This document shows positions 45,577 to 57,700 of a stretch of DNA of 64,000 bases, one piece after another (positions within the stretch are counted from its first letter, which is position 1; each line of letters opens with the position of its first letter). Origin of the DNA: Fennellomyces sp. T-0311 (taxonomy: Eukaryota; Mucoromycota; Mucoromycetes; Mucorales; Lichtheimiaceae); the NCBI GenBank assembly GCA_025266875.1, contig JALLLT010000033.1:310001-374000 (forward strand). Direction: 5' to 3'. Below the pieces are notes generated by a model, which saw nothing but the letters and a program-made list of their open reading frames with translations, was not told where the DNA came from and did no database searches. The position numbers and the translations under genes were made by a program.

Positions 45577-47147
45577 ATGGAAACCCAAGATAATGGTCAA
45601 GAGAACAATCCTCCCGATGTAGCCGGTGTCGGCAATTCAAGAACCGAATTGCTTCCCGTTGAAGTCCTAGGATTAGTACTTTCAAATCTCTCCTTCGGCG
45701 ACGTCATACGTTACGGAGGTGCAAGTACAACAACGAGAACTCAAGTGCATAATTACAGATACTTCGGACACGTACTCTCAAACGATGACGGCAGACTTAT
45801 ACTAAGCGAAGTCTTGAATTCGTACCAAGATCATATTGTTCCAGAAGTAATACGGGAAATTGAATTAATTGCCAACATTCCGAGATCAGACGAGAAATAC
45901 ATTGCTGGAAACTTGGAACTCGAGCAAGTATTTCGTTGGCTCGAATATCGAGAGTGTACCTCTATTCAAAAAGGTACGTTATGATAATGCATTATAAAAA
46001 AATGAAGTTTTTATTAACTCGTATTAAAGCCAAAATTCACATGCACTTCTTTTCCCACATATGGCTTAACAGCTTGATCAGTATCGCATCCGTCAGTTTG
46101 ACTGAATTGTCACTGTTGACGACTATTGATCCAACAAGGATCAGTAATAATGTCTTGTACCTCCTATCAAATTTTGGAAATTTAACCTCTCTTTACTTTG
46201 GAACAAAACTGCGTTCAGCTCGCGATATCAGAAATCCGCCGCTTAACCGAAACAACCTTGACATCAGGAATCGTAACACTTTGAATTTATTTATATCAGG
46301 GCCATCGTTTCAACACACCAATCTTATCACTTTACATCTCGAGTCAGACGAACAATTTGTCTATCGTTTGCATCAGCATGGTCTTTTTCGACACTTACCG
46401 AATCTACAGAACTTTACATTTACAGGAGGTACTGATTTCTGGCTTATCGAACGACCAGGAGCCTTTTATGAACATCTTTTTGAGTTCTGCCCATTACTCA
46501 AGTCATTCACTTTTCATCATCGCGACTACGAAGAGTACAGACGTGAATCTGATCCAGATATGAACCATGATGAGCTACCACCCGCTTCTAATAACACAAT
46601 TGTCCAACAAACCGGAAACTTGATAAAACAATTTCAGTTTAATAGCAGATACGATGGATCACACGTCGATTCAAGTTATTACCGAAGCTTATACCGTATA
46701 AATCAGCGACATTTTAGTCCCATCTTGAACGCTTACCACACCACTCTGGCTGAGATGAATCTTGCTATATACGGATACATTTTCCTAGAGCACGTCATGT
46801 GTATGCTAAACTTCCCGCAACTCAGACGACTTACCCTCGCATTAAGACACTTGCAATCACCAGGGGCTATATTCACTGATCCATACTACTCCATAGGCCC
46901 TGTTAATCCTCGTGCTGAAGGGGCCATTAATGATTGGATGCGGCTACTTCGAAATATGCCAAATTTAAACTATCTCAAGCTGATAGGGCCACGGCCACAA
47001 TTTGGTGTCAGCGATGCGATACAAAATACATTGATACATGTGGAATTTGTACGGCTAGAGTGGAACAATTATCAGGAAAACACTACGCATACTAGTATTG
47101 TAATTTCGCGCGCGAGACCGGCTGATTGGCAGAACAGATTGCTATGA
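45577..47147 (+). CDS. F-box-like protein with divergent leucine-rich region
   Basis: Two exons (45577-45973, 46030-47147) give 504 aa. Residues ~28-60 (TELLPVEVLGLVLSNLSFGD) fit the start of an F-box (LPxEVLxxIxxxL), which recruits SKP1 in SCF ubiquitin ligases. The remainder has irregular leucine-rich segments (LTELSLLTTID, LTSLYFGTKL, HTNLITLHLES, LPNLQNFTFTGG, FPQLRRLTLALRHL, MPNLNYLKLIG), as in large fungal F-box/LRR families. The rest of the F-box is weak, so SCF membership is inferred. Located in the accessory block between two QOR genes. Confidence 0.72.
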
Positions 47148-47254
47148 TTTAAATCCTTTTGTGAATGCTGATCTGAAATAAAATAAGTGCGTTCTTATGC
47201 TCGATAAATTTTACAAATAAACAATTATACGTATCATATCTATGAAGTCAGTTG

Positions 47255-47524
47255 CTAGTCAGTAGAGCAGCGGAAAGCAACTGTCCACTCGCCAGCACTT
47301 TTAAGAATGCTCTTTTTATATTTGCAGTGCCAGTTTAACTGCTGCTTGGTGCCATTCCCTTTATCGACATCTTCATACAATGACTGTCGACATATATTAA
47401 CGAATTCAGACCTGCCCAATGTTTCGGAGTAAATGCACGTATTGACGGTCTTACAGTAGCCTTCGATTATGCTTCGTAAACCATAACTCGCCCAACATTT
47501 AGATGCTTCCGCATAAGCAAGCAC
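47255..47524 (-). CDS. Possible small cysteine-rich protein (unconfirmed)
   Basis: An 89-codon frame beginning at a GTG (LAYAEASKCWASYGLRSIIE ... EFVNICRQSLYEDVDKGN ... LNWHCKYKKSILKSAG ... FRCSTD) holds six or seven cysteines spaced as in small secreted proteins. No start ATG with signal peptide is evident. A short upstream exon around 47560-47580 (ATG-AAC-T, GTAAG donor) might supply one, but this is a guess. Confidence 0.3.
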   Translation of the reverse strand: MLAYAEASKCWASYGLRSIIEGYCKTVNTCIYSETLGRSEFVNICRQSLYEDVDKGNGTKQQLNWHCKYKKSILKSAGEWTVAFRCSTD

Positions 47525-47692
47525 AATACCAACTGGCTGCTATGGCTAAACTAGGATTGCCTAACTTTCTTACAGTTCATGCACTGGCGGGTTACACAAA
47601 TGAAATATGGCTATGGCTCATAAGGTGATATCCCTGAGCAAAGTGGTATGTATATTAGGTACATTATGAAGTAGATAATATAAAGGAGCAAA

Positions 47693-48925
47693 TTAAGGGC
47701 GGAGAATGATCTTGCCAACAGTACGGTGAGACTCGATCTTCTTGTGGGCCAAAACGCCATCCTTCAAATCGAAAATCTGATCATCGCGCAAGACTGTCTT
47801 GACACGACCATCAGAAAAGTATGGGGTCCATTCGGAAGCAAACTTATCCCAGGGAATATGAAGAACGACTTGGTACGATCGACAACCAAAGAGTTTGCGG
47901 CCAAGGACTGTGAGAATCATTTTCGCACCACTGAACAGACTAACTTTGTCAGCACCGACGTGCATGACAGGACCCACGGCTGTTGCGAATGTGCCTTTCT
48001 TCTTCAGCAATCCAACGAGCTGATTGTAATACTCTTCGCCTCCGACGCAGTCCACAATCAAGTCGAATGTTTCGGCTTCCTCCTTCACCAAAGCACCAAT
48101 GGCTCCTTCCACTGTATAATCGACGATGCGATCGGCTCCGAGGCTTTTCACAAACTCTGCGTTCTTGCCACTACAAATTCCCACAACCTCTGTATTCTGA
48201 ATTGCTTTGGCAAGCTGGACAGCGTACGTGCCAACACCTCCGGAACCTCCAAGTACAAGGATTTTTCGAACACCCTCCTTTGGCAAGTTGCCCAGTACCA
48301 GGATAGCTTGGTAGGCTGTTCCAACTATAAGGTTTATTAGTACGATTCGCTTCAATTCCTTCTCGACGATGCTTACATGCGACACCGACACCAGCGCCTT
48401 CTTCGAACGAAATATTGGATGGTTTCTTTGCAATGGCACCTGAACCGAGTTTCACAAGAACCTATCATTTGTAGACTTGGCAACTGATCAAAGAACGGTT
48501 ACATATGGCTTACATATTCGGCATAGGTGCCTATGTGGAAGAAAAGCATATGATAAATTAGACCCTCTGTTTCTACAAGTAATTAATCTGGTTCTCTCAC
48601 CCTTGGGTCCGATGGGGATGCTCAATGCACCAAATACTTCGTCACCAATCTCAAAATCGGTAACTTTGGAGCCCTTATCGACAACGACGCCAGCATAATC
48701 ACCACCCAAGACACGTGGAAACGGAATTGGCACGGGGGATGCATTGCCAGATCGGATTTTGGCCTCCACGGGATTGACACCAATTGCCTTGATCTGGATC
48801 AAAAGCTCATCATCGCGCGTCACCTTTGGAGTGTCGACCTCAATGTACTTGAGCGATTCTTCAGCTGAGCCACTCTTGACGGCTTGCAGCACGTGCATTT
48901 TATTGGGAATGTCTGGCATACTCAT
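47693..48925 (-). CDS. QOR-type medium-chain dehydrogenase/reductase, copy 3
   Basis: Exons 48601-48925, 48514-48530 (17 nt, GTYAEY), 48377-48461 and 47693-48324 give 352 aa. Landmarks: LIQIKAIGVNPVEAKIRSGN, LGGDYAGVVVDKG, EIGDEVFGALS, LGSGAIAKKPSNISFEEGAG, ILVLGGSGGVGTYAVQLAKA, IVDCVGGEEYYNQLVG and SHRTVGKIILRP. Very close to copies 4 and 5. TATA box TATATAAAG lies ~35 bp upstream of the ATG (48961-48968). Confidence 0.93.
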
Positions 48926-48960
48926 CGTTGACCTTGACGATTTCAGAAAAAGCAGACTGA

Positions 48961-48968
48961 CTTTATAT
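48961..48968 (-). promoter_or_regulatory. TATA box of QOR copy 3
   Basis: The - strand reads GATATATAAAG about 35 bp before the start codon. The same GATATATAAA context occurs before the broken copy 4 at 58641-58652. Confidence 0.55.
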
Positions 48969-49521
48969 ATCTGGGTTGCCAAGCTTGTGTGACAGAAATC
49001 AAATGACGCGTAGTTGCTGTTTTTGTCAAGCTTTTTTATGCAATATTATTTATCAACAGTGTCGTGATAGGTTGGGTATGCTCGGGACTACTCTTCCCCG
49101 AGTACAGAGCCTTGGCATTGACTGTTAATCAAAACGCTTTACGATGCTCCACCACGTTTACCCCGATGCTGTTTTATCTTCTGAAAGTGCACACTCCGAT
49201 AAGCATGTACGCCAAAAGATTCGATCCAGGTAGCAACGATCGTCCGGTCAAAACGCAATATTTAACTGAAATCACGACTTGTTCCAGTCAGCAAGTGACG
49301 TATGTATGACTGGTAAGGTGTAGGACGCATGAAAACGGCTTCAGAGGCATTAATAAGCTAAAGTGATAAATAATGTGATCTATCGAAAGGAGAAGTGGGG
49401 CCATTCATACTCTCGTTTCATATCGTAAAATTTTTTTCTAGATCTGGATTTTGGTTCCTGAAGGGTCCAAGCACTGCTATGAATGTACCCGGTTTATTGT
49501 ATACTTTAAAAGTATTTTGTT
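48969..49521. other. Intergenic region
   Basis: About 0.55 kb between QOR copy 3 and the F-box/LRR gene. Only an 81-codon frame (49064-49309, +) without family resemblance. Nothing supported. Confidence 0.45.
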
Positions 49522-51567
49522 CTAGTAGCTGCAATAGAATCTAGCTGATTTCACTTTTCGTTCCGCATGCGGCATGCATTCTTCGGTAATCTTTGGACAC
49601 CTCCGTACAATAAGCTCGCCCAACATGCAGCAGTCTCCATCAAGCATACCTAGTATCCCGCGATTCGTTATGTTTGGTAGAAATTGCAACTCTAGCCGTG
49701 TCAGGTGTTCACATTTACCCAAAGCAGTAATGTGATCGTCGGTAACAGTTTGGATGGTGGAAAGCCATATCACTTGCAGCTGTTGTCCAATCTGGCTTAG
49801 AAACCGTCCAATGCCCTCGGCAGTGACATTCGGCAAATAGTGAAAAAATATTCTACGCATTGTCTTGATGTCGGCCAAAGATGCAAGCACTGTATCGGTT
49901 GTCCCCGTGCAATTTTTAAGCACGATAGTTTCCAATCCATTATGCCGACGTTCGGAAAGTGCTGCATGTCTGTTGAATAGTGAAACTAGGTTCGCACTGC
50001 CTGAAGTCGTATCCCTGTACGCCGCACGAAAGGCACTCCACTCCCTCCTTCCTGGGAGGTTTGGATTATCTGTACATGCCAAATGTAGATGTGACACAGT
50101 GTTCGTTTCCTTTATGGCTGGTAGCATAAACTTTTGGATTCCTTCAAAGGACCAGTAAATTTCCAGCCTAGTCACTTTCGGTAGCGTAAAGTTGGCATAC
50201 ATTGACTGGAGCTCCTCCAGCGGGTTCCACGATGTTGATGGCAGTGCGATGGCGACATGTATATTTTCCAAAGTCATCATATTCCTGTATAGTAATGGAA
50301 AGATATCGGAAGCAGGTATCTCATCGAATAGTGCATCATGTGTCAGGAGACTTCGTAATCCTCGCACATTCGGTACGTTTTCTTGCAACTCTGGAATCGG
50401 AAGGAGGTGATTGACGCCCAGAATCTCTAAATTCGGCGCATAGCGATAAACTTGATACAGAACTGATATTTCACACCCGTACATAACGAGACGCCGTAGT
50501 CTCGGACAACGGTGAAGCATCATTCCAATATCCGGGCCGGTGATAGGCCGTGCTTTCAATCGTAGGCTAGTAAGAGTACTATGCTCTTTCAAGTATGAAA
50601 AGTCACCGATCAGGTGTGCCATTGGGCATGAACTCGTGTATGCCAAGTCGACGACAGAGCAACATATATCAAGTATATCGACTAATCTGACTGGGTCGTG
50701 CATGCGTGAAAAGTCAAAACTGAGATTTGTCAGTGTATGCCTCACTGACCAGAACCTAAGCAAAACTCTTGAAGAACGCCAAGGTATACTCCTATCTGCT
50801 TTCCCTAATAAAAGTGTTATGACACACACAACAGTACCATATTAACCATATCAATAGTGTTGCATACCATCTGTTTGGGCAATGTAGTAATAACGAAACG
50901 ATAAGCCTGACGTCACTGTAACATGTCGAACATAGTGGACTATAATTGGCAGCGCACTTAGCACTCGAATGCCATTCAAGTCGTTTCCAATAGATATATT
51001 GGCCCACAAAGCTGTACAATAAATTACTCGCTCACGCCACAGTCTCGAAACCGTCAAACAAGTAACAGCCTCTGGTAAAGGTAGTCGCATGATAATTTTG
51101 CTGGCAATTTCCATCGGCAACTGCTCGATAAAGTCAATACGCCGGTCATTTTGCGTTACTGCCCGTTTGGCAGCCATTGAACTCTGGAACATCAACAATT
51201 CACGTGCTGTTGTATTTTGCAAACCTTCGTCGTACGATTCCAATGGTCGGATTTGATTTCCATACATGGAAACGATGTCGACTTTACAAAGGTACTCGAT
51301 GACACTGCTAGGATAGTTTTTGATCACTTGTTGTAAGTCCACGAGCGTAAATTCTAGACTATCCTTTTTCGCGTTGTAACGTGTGCGAATGTCTTCAAGA
51401 AGGTTTGTCAACAGGCTCCGATCTAGCATTTGATTGATCGTGTGTCTCGAGGAGCGAACTACTTTTTGGCAATTGTCGATGCGAATTGCTTGGTTCAGTC
51501 TGGTGATAAACTGATGCAGTGGCCCCCGACTGATATCCATTTTCGATGAAGCAGTGGAGTCATCCAT
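49522..51567 (-). CDS. F-box/LRR protein
   Basis: Two exons on - (50868-51567, 49522-50804) give 660 aa. The F-box lies at residues ~148-190: DFIEQLPMEIASKIIMRLPL, then PEAVTCLTVSRLWRERVI, a good match to the SKP1-binding motif. Before it are ~145 helical residues. After it come many leucine-rich repeats: LTNLSFDFSRM, LTSLRLKARPI, CPRLRRLVMYGC, APNLEILGVNHL, LETIVLKNCTG, LTRLELQFLPNITN and LGELIVRRCPKITEEC. The last ones have the classic Cys-containing FBXL repeat. Likely a substrate receptor of an SCF ubiquitin ligase. TATAAAAACC on - lies near 51605-51613. Confidence 0.87.
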
Positions 51568-52053
51568 CTTGGAGTAATGAATAGATTAGAAAAAATGAGC
51601 TGGTTTTTATAGTATACAGTTGGTTGTTTTTTATATACGTAAGCAAATTGAAATTATGTTGCCAGGTATTCTTTACCGTAGATATTCTTGTTGACTTGCG
51701 TAGAAATACATTTAATTAGTTTTTGGGATACTATTTTAAGCACAGGAGAAAATCGTATATCTTTATGATATAGTCTTTTACCTTAATGGTACGCATCCAA
51801 TTCATTGACAACACTACTATGGTGGCAGATATATATAAAGCACTCATTCTTTTTGTCTAACTTTCTGACTGACAACATTAGCTGAAACTTTCAGAGCAGA
51901 CAAATTTAATGGGCACAATTATTACATAAGCCAGATATTAAGCATATGTAATACCGTATTACAGTCGTTAATAGCAATATTATTCGATAAAGAAACTAGA
52001 TACGTGGACATTGACTATTGTAGTTTATGAGTTACGTAAATTCGGGATAGAAG
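51568..52053. other. Intergenic region
   Basis: About 0.5 kb, AT-rich; contains the promoter side of the F-box/LRR gene and the 3' flank of QOR copy 4. Nothing else seen. Confidence 0.45.
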
Positions 52054-52911
52054 TCAAGGGCAAAGTATGATCTTGCCAACTGTGCGATGTGACTCGATTT
52101 TCTTGTGTGCCAGAACTGCATCCTTCAAATCGAAAATCTGATCGTCTTGCATGACTGTTTTGACACGGCCGTCCGCAAAATAAGGAGCCCACACACATGC
52201 AAGATCGCCCCATGGAACACCAATAACAACCTGGTACGATCGACTACCGAATAATTTACGGGAAAGGACTGTAAATATCACTTTTGCAGTAGTGAAAAAA
52301 GTAACTTGCTCATCTGCACCAAGATGAATCGCTGGACCAACGGCAGTGACAAAGGTACCCTTCTTCTTCAGCAGCCCAATGAGTTGATTGTAATACTCTT
52401 CACCACCGACACAATCCACTATCAAATCGAATGTCTCGGCGTCCTCCTTTACAAAAGCATCAATGGCTCCTGCCACTGTATAATCGACGACGCGATCGAC
52501 CCCAAGACTCGTCACCAAGCCTGCGTTCTTGCCGCTGCAAATGCCTATAACCTCGATATTTGGAGGCGCTTTGGCGAGTTGAGCAGCGTATATTCCAACA
52601 CTCCTGAACCTCCAATCACAGTATCTTCCTGAGTCCATCTTTTGGTAAGTTACCTAATAGCATACATATTCAGCATAGGTGCCTATAATCCTGCATGATA
52701 AATTAACTCTGCGCTTTTTCAAATTATCTATTTCATCCACTCACCCGTAGGTCAGATAAGGATATCTGATACCCCAAATGCCTCATCACCAATCTCAAAC
52801 TCTGAAACCTCAGAGCCCTTATCGACAACCACGCCAGTATAATCGCCACCAAAAATTCGAGGATAGGACAGTGATACTGGAGATGCGGTACCAGATCTGA
52901 ACTTTGCTTCC
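52054..52911 (-). pseudogene. QOR copy 4, 3' part (interrupted and internally deleted)
   Basis: Carboxy part of a fourth paralogue. Dehydrogenase core: GVDRVVDYTVAGAIDAFVKE, IVDCVGGEEYYNQLIGLLKK, DDQIFDLKDAVLAHKKIES and SHRTVGKIILCP. On the upstream side 52745-52911 reads EAKFRSGTASPVSLSYPRIF, then GGDYTGVVVDKGSEVSE and EIGDEAFGVS. Between them exon 3 (the SFEEAAGVG exon of other copies) and most of the start of exon 4 are missing; TYAEYV runs almost directly into the YQKMDSGR region near 52650. A one-base frame change also lies near 52600-52620. The gene stops abruptly at 52911, next to the terminal sequence of a transposon; the missing first ~50 codons are 5.5 kb away at 58452-58609. Confidence 0.85.
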
Positions 52912-52921
52912 ATCGGAAAAA
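52912..52921 (+). repeat. Left terminal inverted repeat of the Plavaka-like element
   Basis: ATCGGAAAAA, the exact reverse complement of 58442-58451. Immediately inside, 52925-53090 is rich in CCTTG/CAAGG words and contains a run of Cs at 52990-52996. Confidence 0.65.
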
Positions 52922-53249
52922 ATATTCAAGCCTTGAAAGGCCTTGCCAGATCTGTACAGCCTTTAAATGCTGTCAAGGCCGTCAAGCGACCCCCCCAAAC
53001 TTAGAAGACTTTAGAAGGTCAGATAATATATTTGGCCTAGAGTCAAGGCAGTAAATATTGGGTAAATACTGTAAATATGTGAGCATTGCGTAAAGGCACC
53101 AAATCTTTTGGAGTCTTCATTTAGATTCATTTGCCTATAGCCGCGTTAAACAACATTCAAGAGTAATACATATTGATGACGCGCCATTCATTTTATGATA
53201 GAATGGTTGATTGATACATTTATTCGAGAACATTGGCTAAATTCACTAT
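52922..53249. repeat. Subterminal region, left end of the element
   Basis: About 330 bp of non-coding DNA with repeated CAAGCCTTG, AAAGGCCTTG, GTCAAGGCC and GTCAAGG words on both strands. Such clustered short motifs are typical transposase-binding sites in CACTA-related elements. No gene seen. Confidence 0.5.
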
Positions 53250-54627
53250 TTACTGCTGATGCTCCAATTCTGCTGCAACAAAACGACGAAACAATTGATT
53301 AACCCCGCTTCGGTTACCACTCCTCAAAGTAGAACCAACGTCGTCAGTTATCGATGTTTCTACGCTTTCCCAGTTAATCAGGGCACCCACCGTTCTGTTC
53401 GAATCCAGAAAATCATTATAGGAATCCTCCCAAGACGAATCGAAACCAAACTGATCGCGGTTGTCCAAACAGATACCATCTTGATCGGATTCCATGTCTT
53501 CGTCACCCGTACGATGCAGTTGAATATCTTCTGGTGTCAGCTGGTTGATATTTCTTTGAACACACACAATCATACGGTAATAGATCTATTTGATATCATT
53601 AGTGTATGTTATATAGCGAATTCAGAAAAATAATACCATCAGCGCAATCAACGTTATGCACTGACGAGGTATAGTTTCCGGGAGTGGGCTCAGGCGTGAA
53701 GTGCGGCGACTAGTCAATAGCACACTGCGAATACAATCTGAAATTGCTTCTGAATATAAGAATGTAGTTGCTGTACCATATCTTAGACGTGCAAACCTAC
53801 AAAACGTGTTTATAACAATGGTATATAATTCGGGTAGTAACTTACCGCATGTCCACAAGAAGATAGTTAATCAAAGCTGTGCGCCTTGTAGCAATATCCA
53901 CCGGTGCATCATGGCCAGCAAATCCGAAACCTAGCAACCAATATCGAACACTGTTGTGAAGTTGGGTTCGATGCTCACCCATTACAGATATGTACTATAT
54001 TATACGTGGCATGTTAGTATCTAAATATATATCCCATTTCAACTACCACTTGCATCATTGACCAAACGTGGAGCAACCGACCGCCGTTCATCAAAGGAAT
54101 CACCGTAGATAGTCTGCATGAGACTATGGCACAGGACGCCCGCATCTTCAACAGAAGGGAAAGCATTCGTAAAAACCATATCACGAAAAACACCATTCAC
54201 GAATTGCGGCCACAGCGGTGATTTTGAATCAAAATCGTAGGGCTCGTATCTTTTCGCCAAGCATTGGTGAGTCAAAGTCATCTTATTAAAATAGGCCAAA
54301 AATTACTCGTCTGAGGGAGCAAGTGGAGCAAATGTGGGCGAAGATGTCGTAGGCAACATAGAAGCGCGTCTGTCCAAATCGCCGTCTACGATCTGATTAG
54401 CTTGCTCACTAATATAAAATAAATTATTCAGCACGATAATTGACCAGGTCCTCAACATACTTGGCTGAAGATGATCTCTGTCCAGCTGATGTTGAGGGTA
54501 AAGTTTGCAGCAAATTAAGAATGTCATCATTGCTGCGGATTTGATCTAATAGCCCCCTTGAGAACTGTTCTGTTTTAATCTTTTGAATGAGAAATACGCT
54601 CACCTGTTCGTAGCCTTGTGCTGGCAT
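53250..54627 (-). CDS. Unknown companion gene of the Plavaka-like element
   Basis: Intron-rich gene running away from the transposase. Coding segments on - in order: MPAQGYEQVSVFLIQKIKTE and LLDQIRSNDDILNLLQTLPS (54420-54627); SEQANQIVDGDLDRRASMLP (~54303-54410); YEPYDFDSKSPLWPQFVNGV and NAFPSVEDAGVLCHSLMQTI (54045-54240); EHRTQLHNSVRYWLLGFGFA, APVDIATRRTALINYLLVDM (53846-~53975); RFARLRYGTATTFLYSEAIS (53637-53796); LTPEDIQLHRTGDEDMESDQ to a stop (53250-53540). Several joins have clean GT-AG sites and matching phase, but those near 54410 and 53980 are unresolved, so the total (~330-370 aa) is approximate. I recognise no domain. The position, head to head with the transposase, suggests a transposition accessory protein or a repressor. 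Confidence 0.6.
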
Positions 54628-54780
54628 CTTGACGATTTCCAGCAGGAAGTACAACCCGAGCGTTTGCCCGTTGCTGTCTTGACGAATTGTTTGATCGACG
54701 GTTTGTTCTTACCATAGTGAATGGTTGACAGCAGAGGAAGGGCATGGCACAGCCACAGCACTTTTATATTTCAGTCACAT
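54628..54780. promoter_or_regulatory. Bidirectional promoter inside the element
   Basis: Only ~150 bp separate the start of the companion gene on - and the transposase on +. TTTTATATTTC at 54761-54771 could serve as TATA for the + gene. Confidence 0.4.
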
Positions 54781-57700
54781 ATGCTCTGTCATTGGATAGG
54801 CACTCTTCATTTTATGCACAAACCTTTCACGTCGAAGCTAAAGACTTTTCCTTGTCCTCTGAAGAGATGGTGCTTGTCAAAGCGTCTGTTCCGCAACCAA
54901 AAGGCTCTTAGACAGCATCTTCTGACTTCCCATCGAAACCACAGATTACCATTTTTTGGGACGAGGAGGCGCATCAACTTGGTATCTATGCAAAGTCAAG
55001 GCGTACAGCCCAACGCAGATACCTGGGAAGACTACATTGAAATGAATTACGATTATGATGATCATGAAAATTCATACCAAGGGCTTAACAATGTGGAGCA
55101 ATCTGAAAACGGTCCTGTAAATGTGTCCACTTCAGAACAAGATAATACTCAAGACAGGCCGCGGACTCTCCGAGAAGGTAATACTACACGTAGTATTAGG
55201 AAATATTGTTCCTAATACATCATATAGAGAAGGTCGGTGGTGAAATATGGAGTGAGCCAGGAACTACCTCCCGCGCAATCAAACCCGTTAATATTCCAGA
55301 AGTTGATATGATGCTTGCAGAATTTGCACTGGATTGTAATATCTCCAATGCCAAATATTCGCGGTAACCTACTGATGATTTGATGGAAACATATTCCTAC
55401 TAACTTCTCATTGAATGTGTAGACTTGTTGATATCGTCAGATTTGCACAGCACACAGCTATCGAGTCACCCTTGAACGCAATAATACGCTATTCCACGCT
55501 TGAAAGTGTTTTTGAGAATTTGAAAAAGAATCAAAGCACTGAGGCCACTTTGGTAAGCATGATGATTGTGATACCGTCAGAAGTGGAGCTTAAACATTGT
55601 GTCATACAGCCGTTTACTGTTGAAATAGTTGATATGGCCAACATCCCTGAACTCAAAGACGACGAAAGGATTATCGATGCTATTGGGAAACCAGTGCTTA
55701 TATATCGCAATATCTGCCATCTCGCCGAGCGTATATTCAGTCATCCCCTATTTGACAGCGCCACACACATTCAACCTTCAATAGTGACGGATTCAGACGG
55801 TGACAGAGTGTATTCTGACCTATATAGCGGTAACTGGTGGATAAACATGCAGGTTTGTATATACTATCGCAATCTTCACTAAATGGTAACATGTTTAATA
55901 GGCGGAATCTTCAGAGATTTCGAGTGGGTCTATGGTCTTAGGTTTAATGCTGGCTTCAGATAAAACTGTTGTTACTGGAAACTCGCGGGAGCAAGCATGG
56001 CCCTTATATCTAAAGCTTGGTAACATCGCAGTCAATGCTCTTCATCTCTCGCTAACACGTTTTTTTTTTCCAGCCAACACTTCTTCCAAATTCCGTGATA
56101 AGGGTACTCTGCGCGGGAATCGGTTGCTAGCTTATTTCCCGGTGATCGAGAGCAAGATATATGGAAGTACGGATTGGTTCAAAAAGGCGAAAAAGGTTAT
56201 TTTCCACTATTGCATGGGTCGTATTCTCGCGCCTTTCCAATCAAAGTCACCTTATATCATGCAAGGTCCAGACAATAAGATATACAGTTGCATCCCGGCA
56301 TTAGCCAGCTATTCAGCTGATATGGAAGAGCAGTAAGTTCAAGCATATCCGCTCACGTATGTCATACCAAAACTCAAAGATATTTACAAGACATATGTTA
56401 ACTCTATGTAAACACGGGTGTTGGACGTTACGCGGCTGTCCCCGTTGTCTAACAACGACGAGCAACTTCAATAACAACACAGGTAACTCTGTCGATCGGA
56501 CTACTGACAATATGCAAGCCCTTGTCCGAAAAGCACAGGTGTATCTTGCGAACAGGCAGAGTAAACATGCAAAGGATCTCTCTGTAATGTTTTCATTTCA
56601 TCCGTTGGAGGTCAGGATTTACAATTTCTTTATGTTGCGGTATTTACTCGGCTTATGGATAGAATGCGTTTTGGAACCTCCCGCAACCCCAGTTCAATAT
56701 TTATGATGCTTTACTAGTGGATGACTTGCACCAAATAGGCGGTGTGTACAAGCACTTGCTAAAATTCGTCGAGGGATATGTAAGGGAACATTATGGCGGG
56801 ACTGCGATTACCAAGATCAACGAACGAGCAGCATCATTGCCACAGTATCAAAAGCACCATAGTTTTCGAAAAGGGTTTTTATATTCTTCACTGATCAACC
56901 CCACGTATACCGAGCTGCGGAGCCATATGACGATCATCCTCCCATGTTGCCATGATTATCTACCAACTCAAGCTTGTCTTTGTTTGCGAAGTTTTTTAGA
57001 TTTCGTGATGCTGGCTACAGCCAAGGAGCATACAGACGAATCGCTTTTGGAAATGGAAGAGCACCTCACGAGCTACTATGACTACAGCCCAATATTTCAA
57101 GCATATTCCAAATCTCGTTTTACTTTCCCCAAAAACCATATGCTTCAAAAGTACGCAAAGGATATCTGCAATCGAGGAGCAATCGGCAACTATAGTACAA
57201 TGCACTCAGAGCATTTGCACATACTTGAAGCTAAGAAGCCAGCGAAGCAGACAAACCGCAGATTCGACTCGATGGTACAAATGGCCAGATTCGTGGAAAA
57301 AAGGGATCTATTGTTTGATATCGGTACCACATGGACAGCCGGTATATGGAAGCAGCGCGCAATGAAAACAGTATCTGAGACCACAAAAACACGGAATTCT
57401 ACGCAATGGATACTTAGCTCACCGGAGGCACGAATAGATACTGTCGAGGAAATCAGCAAGAAGTATCACAATTTCTTAACGTTACTACGTGCATTTCTCG
57501 ATGTAGAGATCGAAGGCAACCCGGCGGCAACTGAACTTCGTAACTGGCCGTCACTGGATGCAAGTATCGTTGAGGTTTTCAAAACGCTGACAATAGAAGA
57601 TTTCTACGAGAGCGACGGCACTCCCGTCGATGACAAAATCCGTACTCATGATCTCTTTTTCGGTCGCAAAAGGAAAGATTTTGCGCTTTTCGATTATGGC

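Noticed and set aside
49865..50158. 97-codon + strand frame opposite the F-box/LRR gene
   Set aside because: Antisense shadow of leucine-rich coding DNA.
52300..52640. 108-codon + strand frame opposite QOR copy 4 as a gene within the pseudogene
   Set aside because: The same shadow appears opposite copy 3 (47726-48340), so it comes from QOR codon bias.
54576..54609. 34-nt GT...AG segment in the companion gene as an intron
   Set aside because: Shorter than any other intron in the window (about 50 nt minimum) and the reading frame continues through it.
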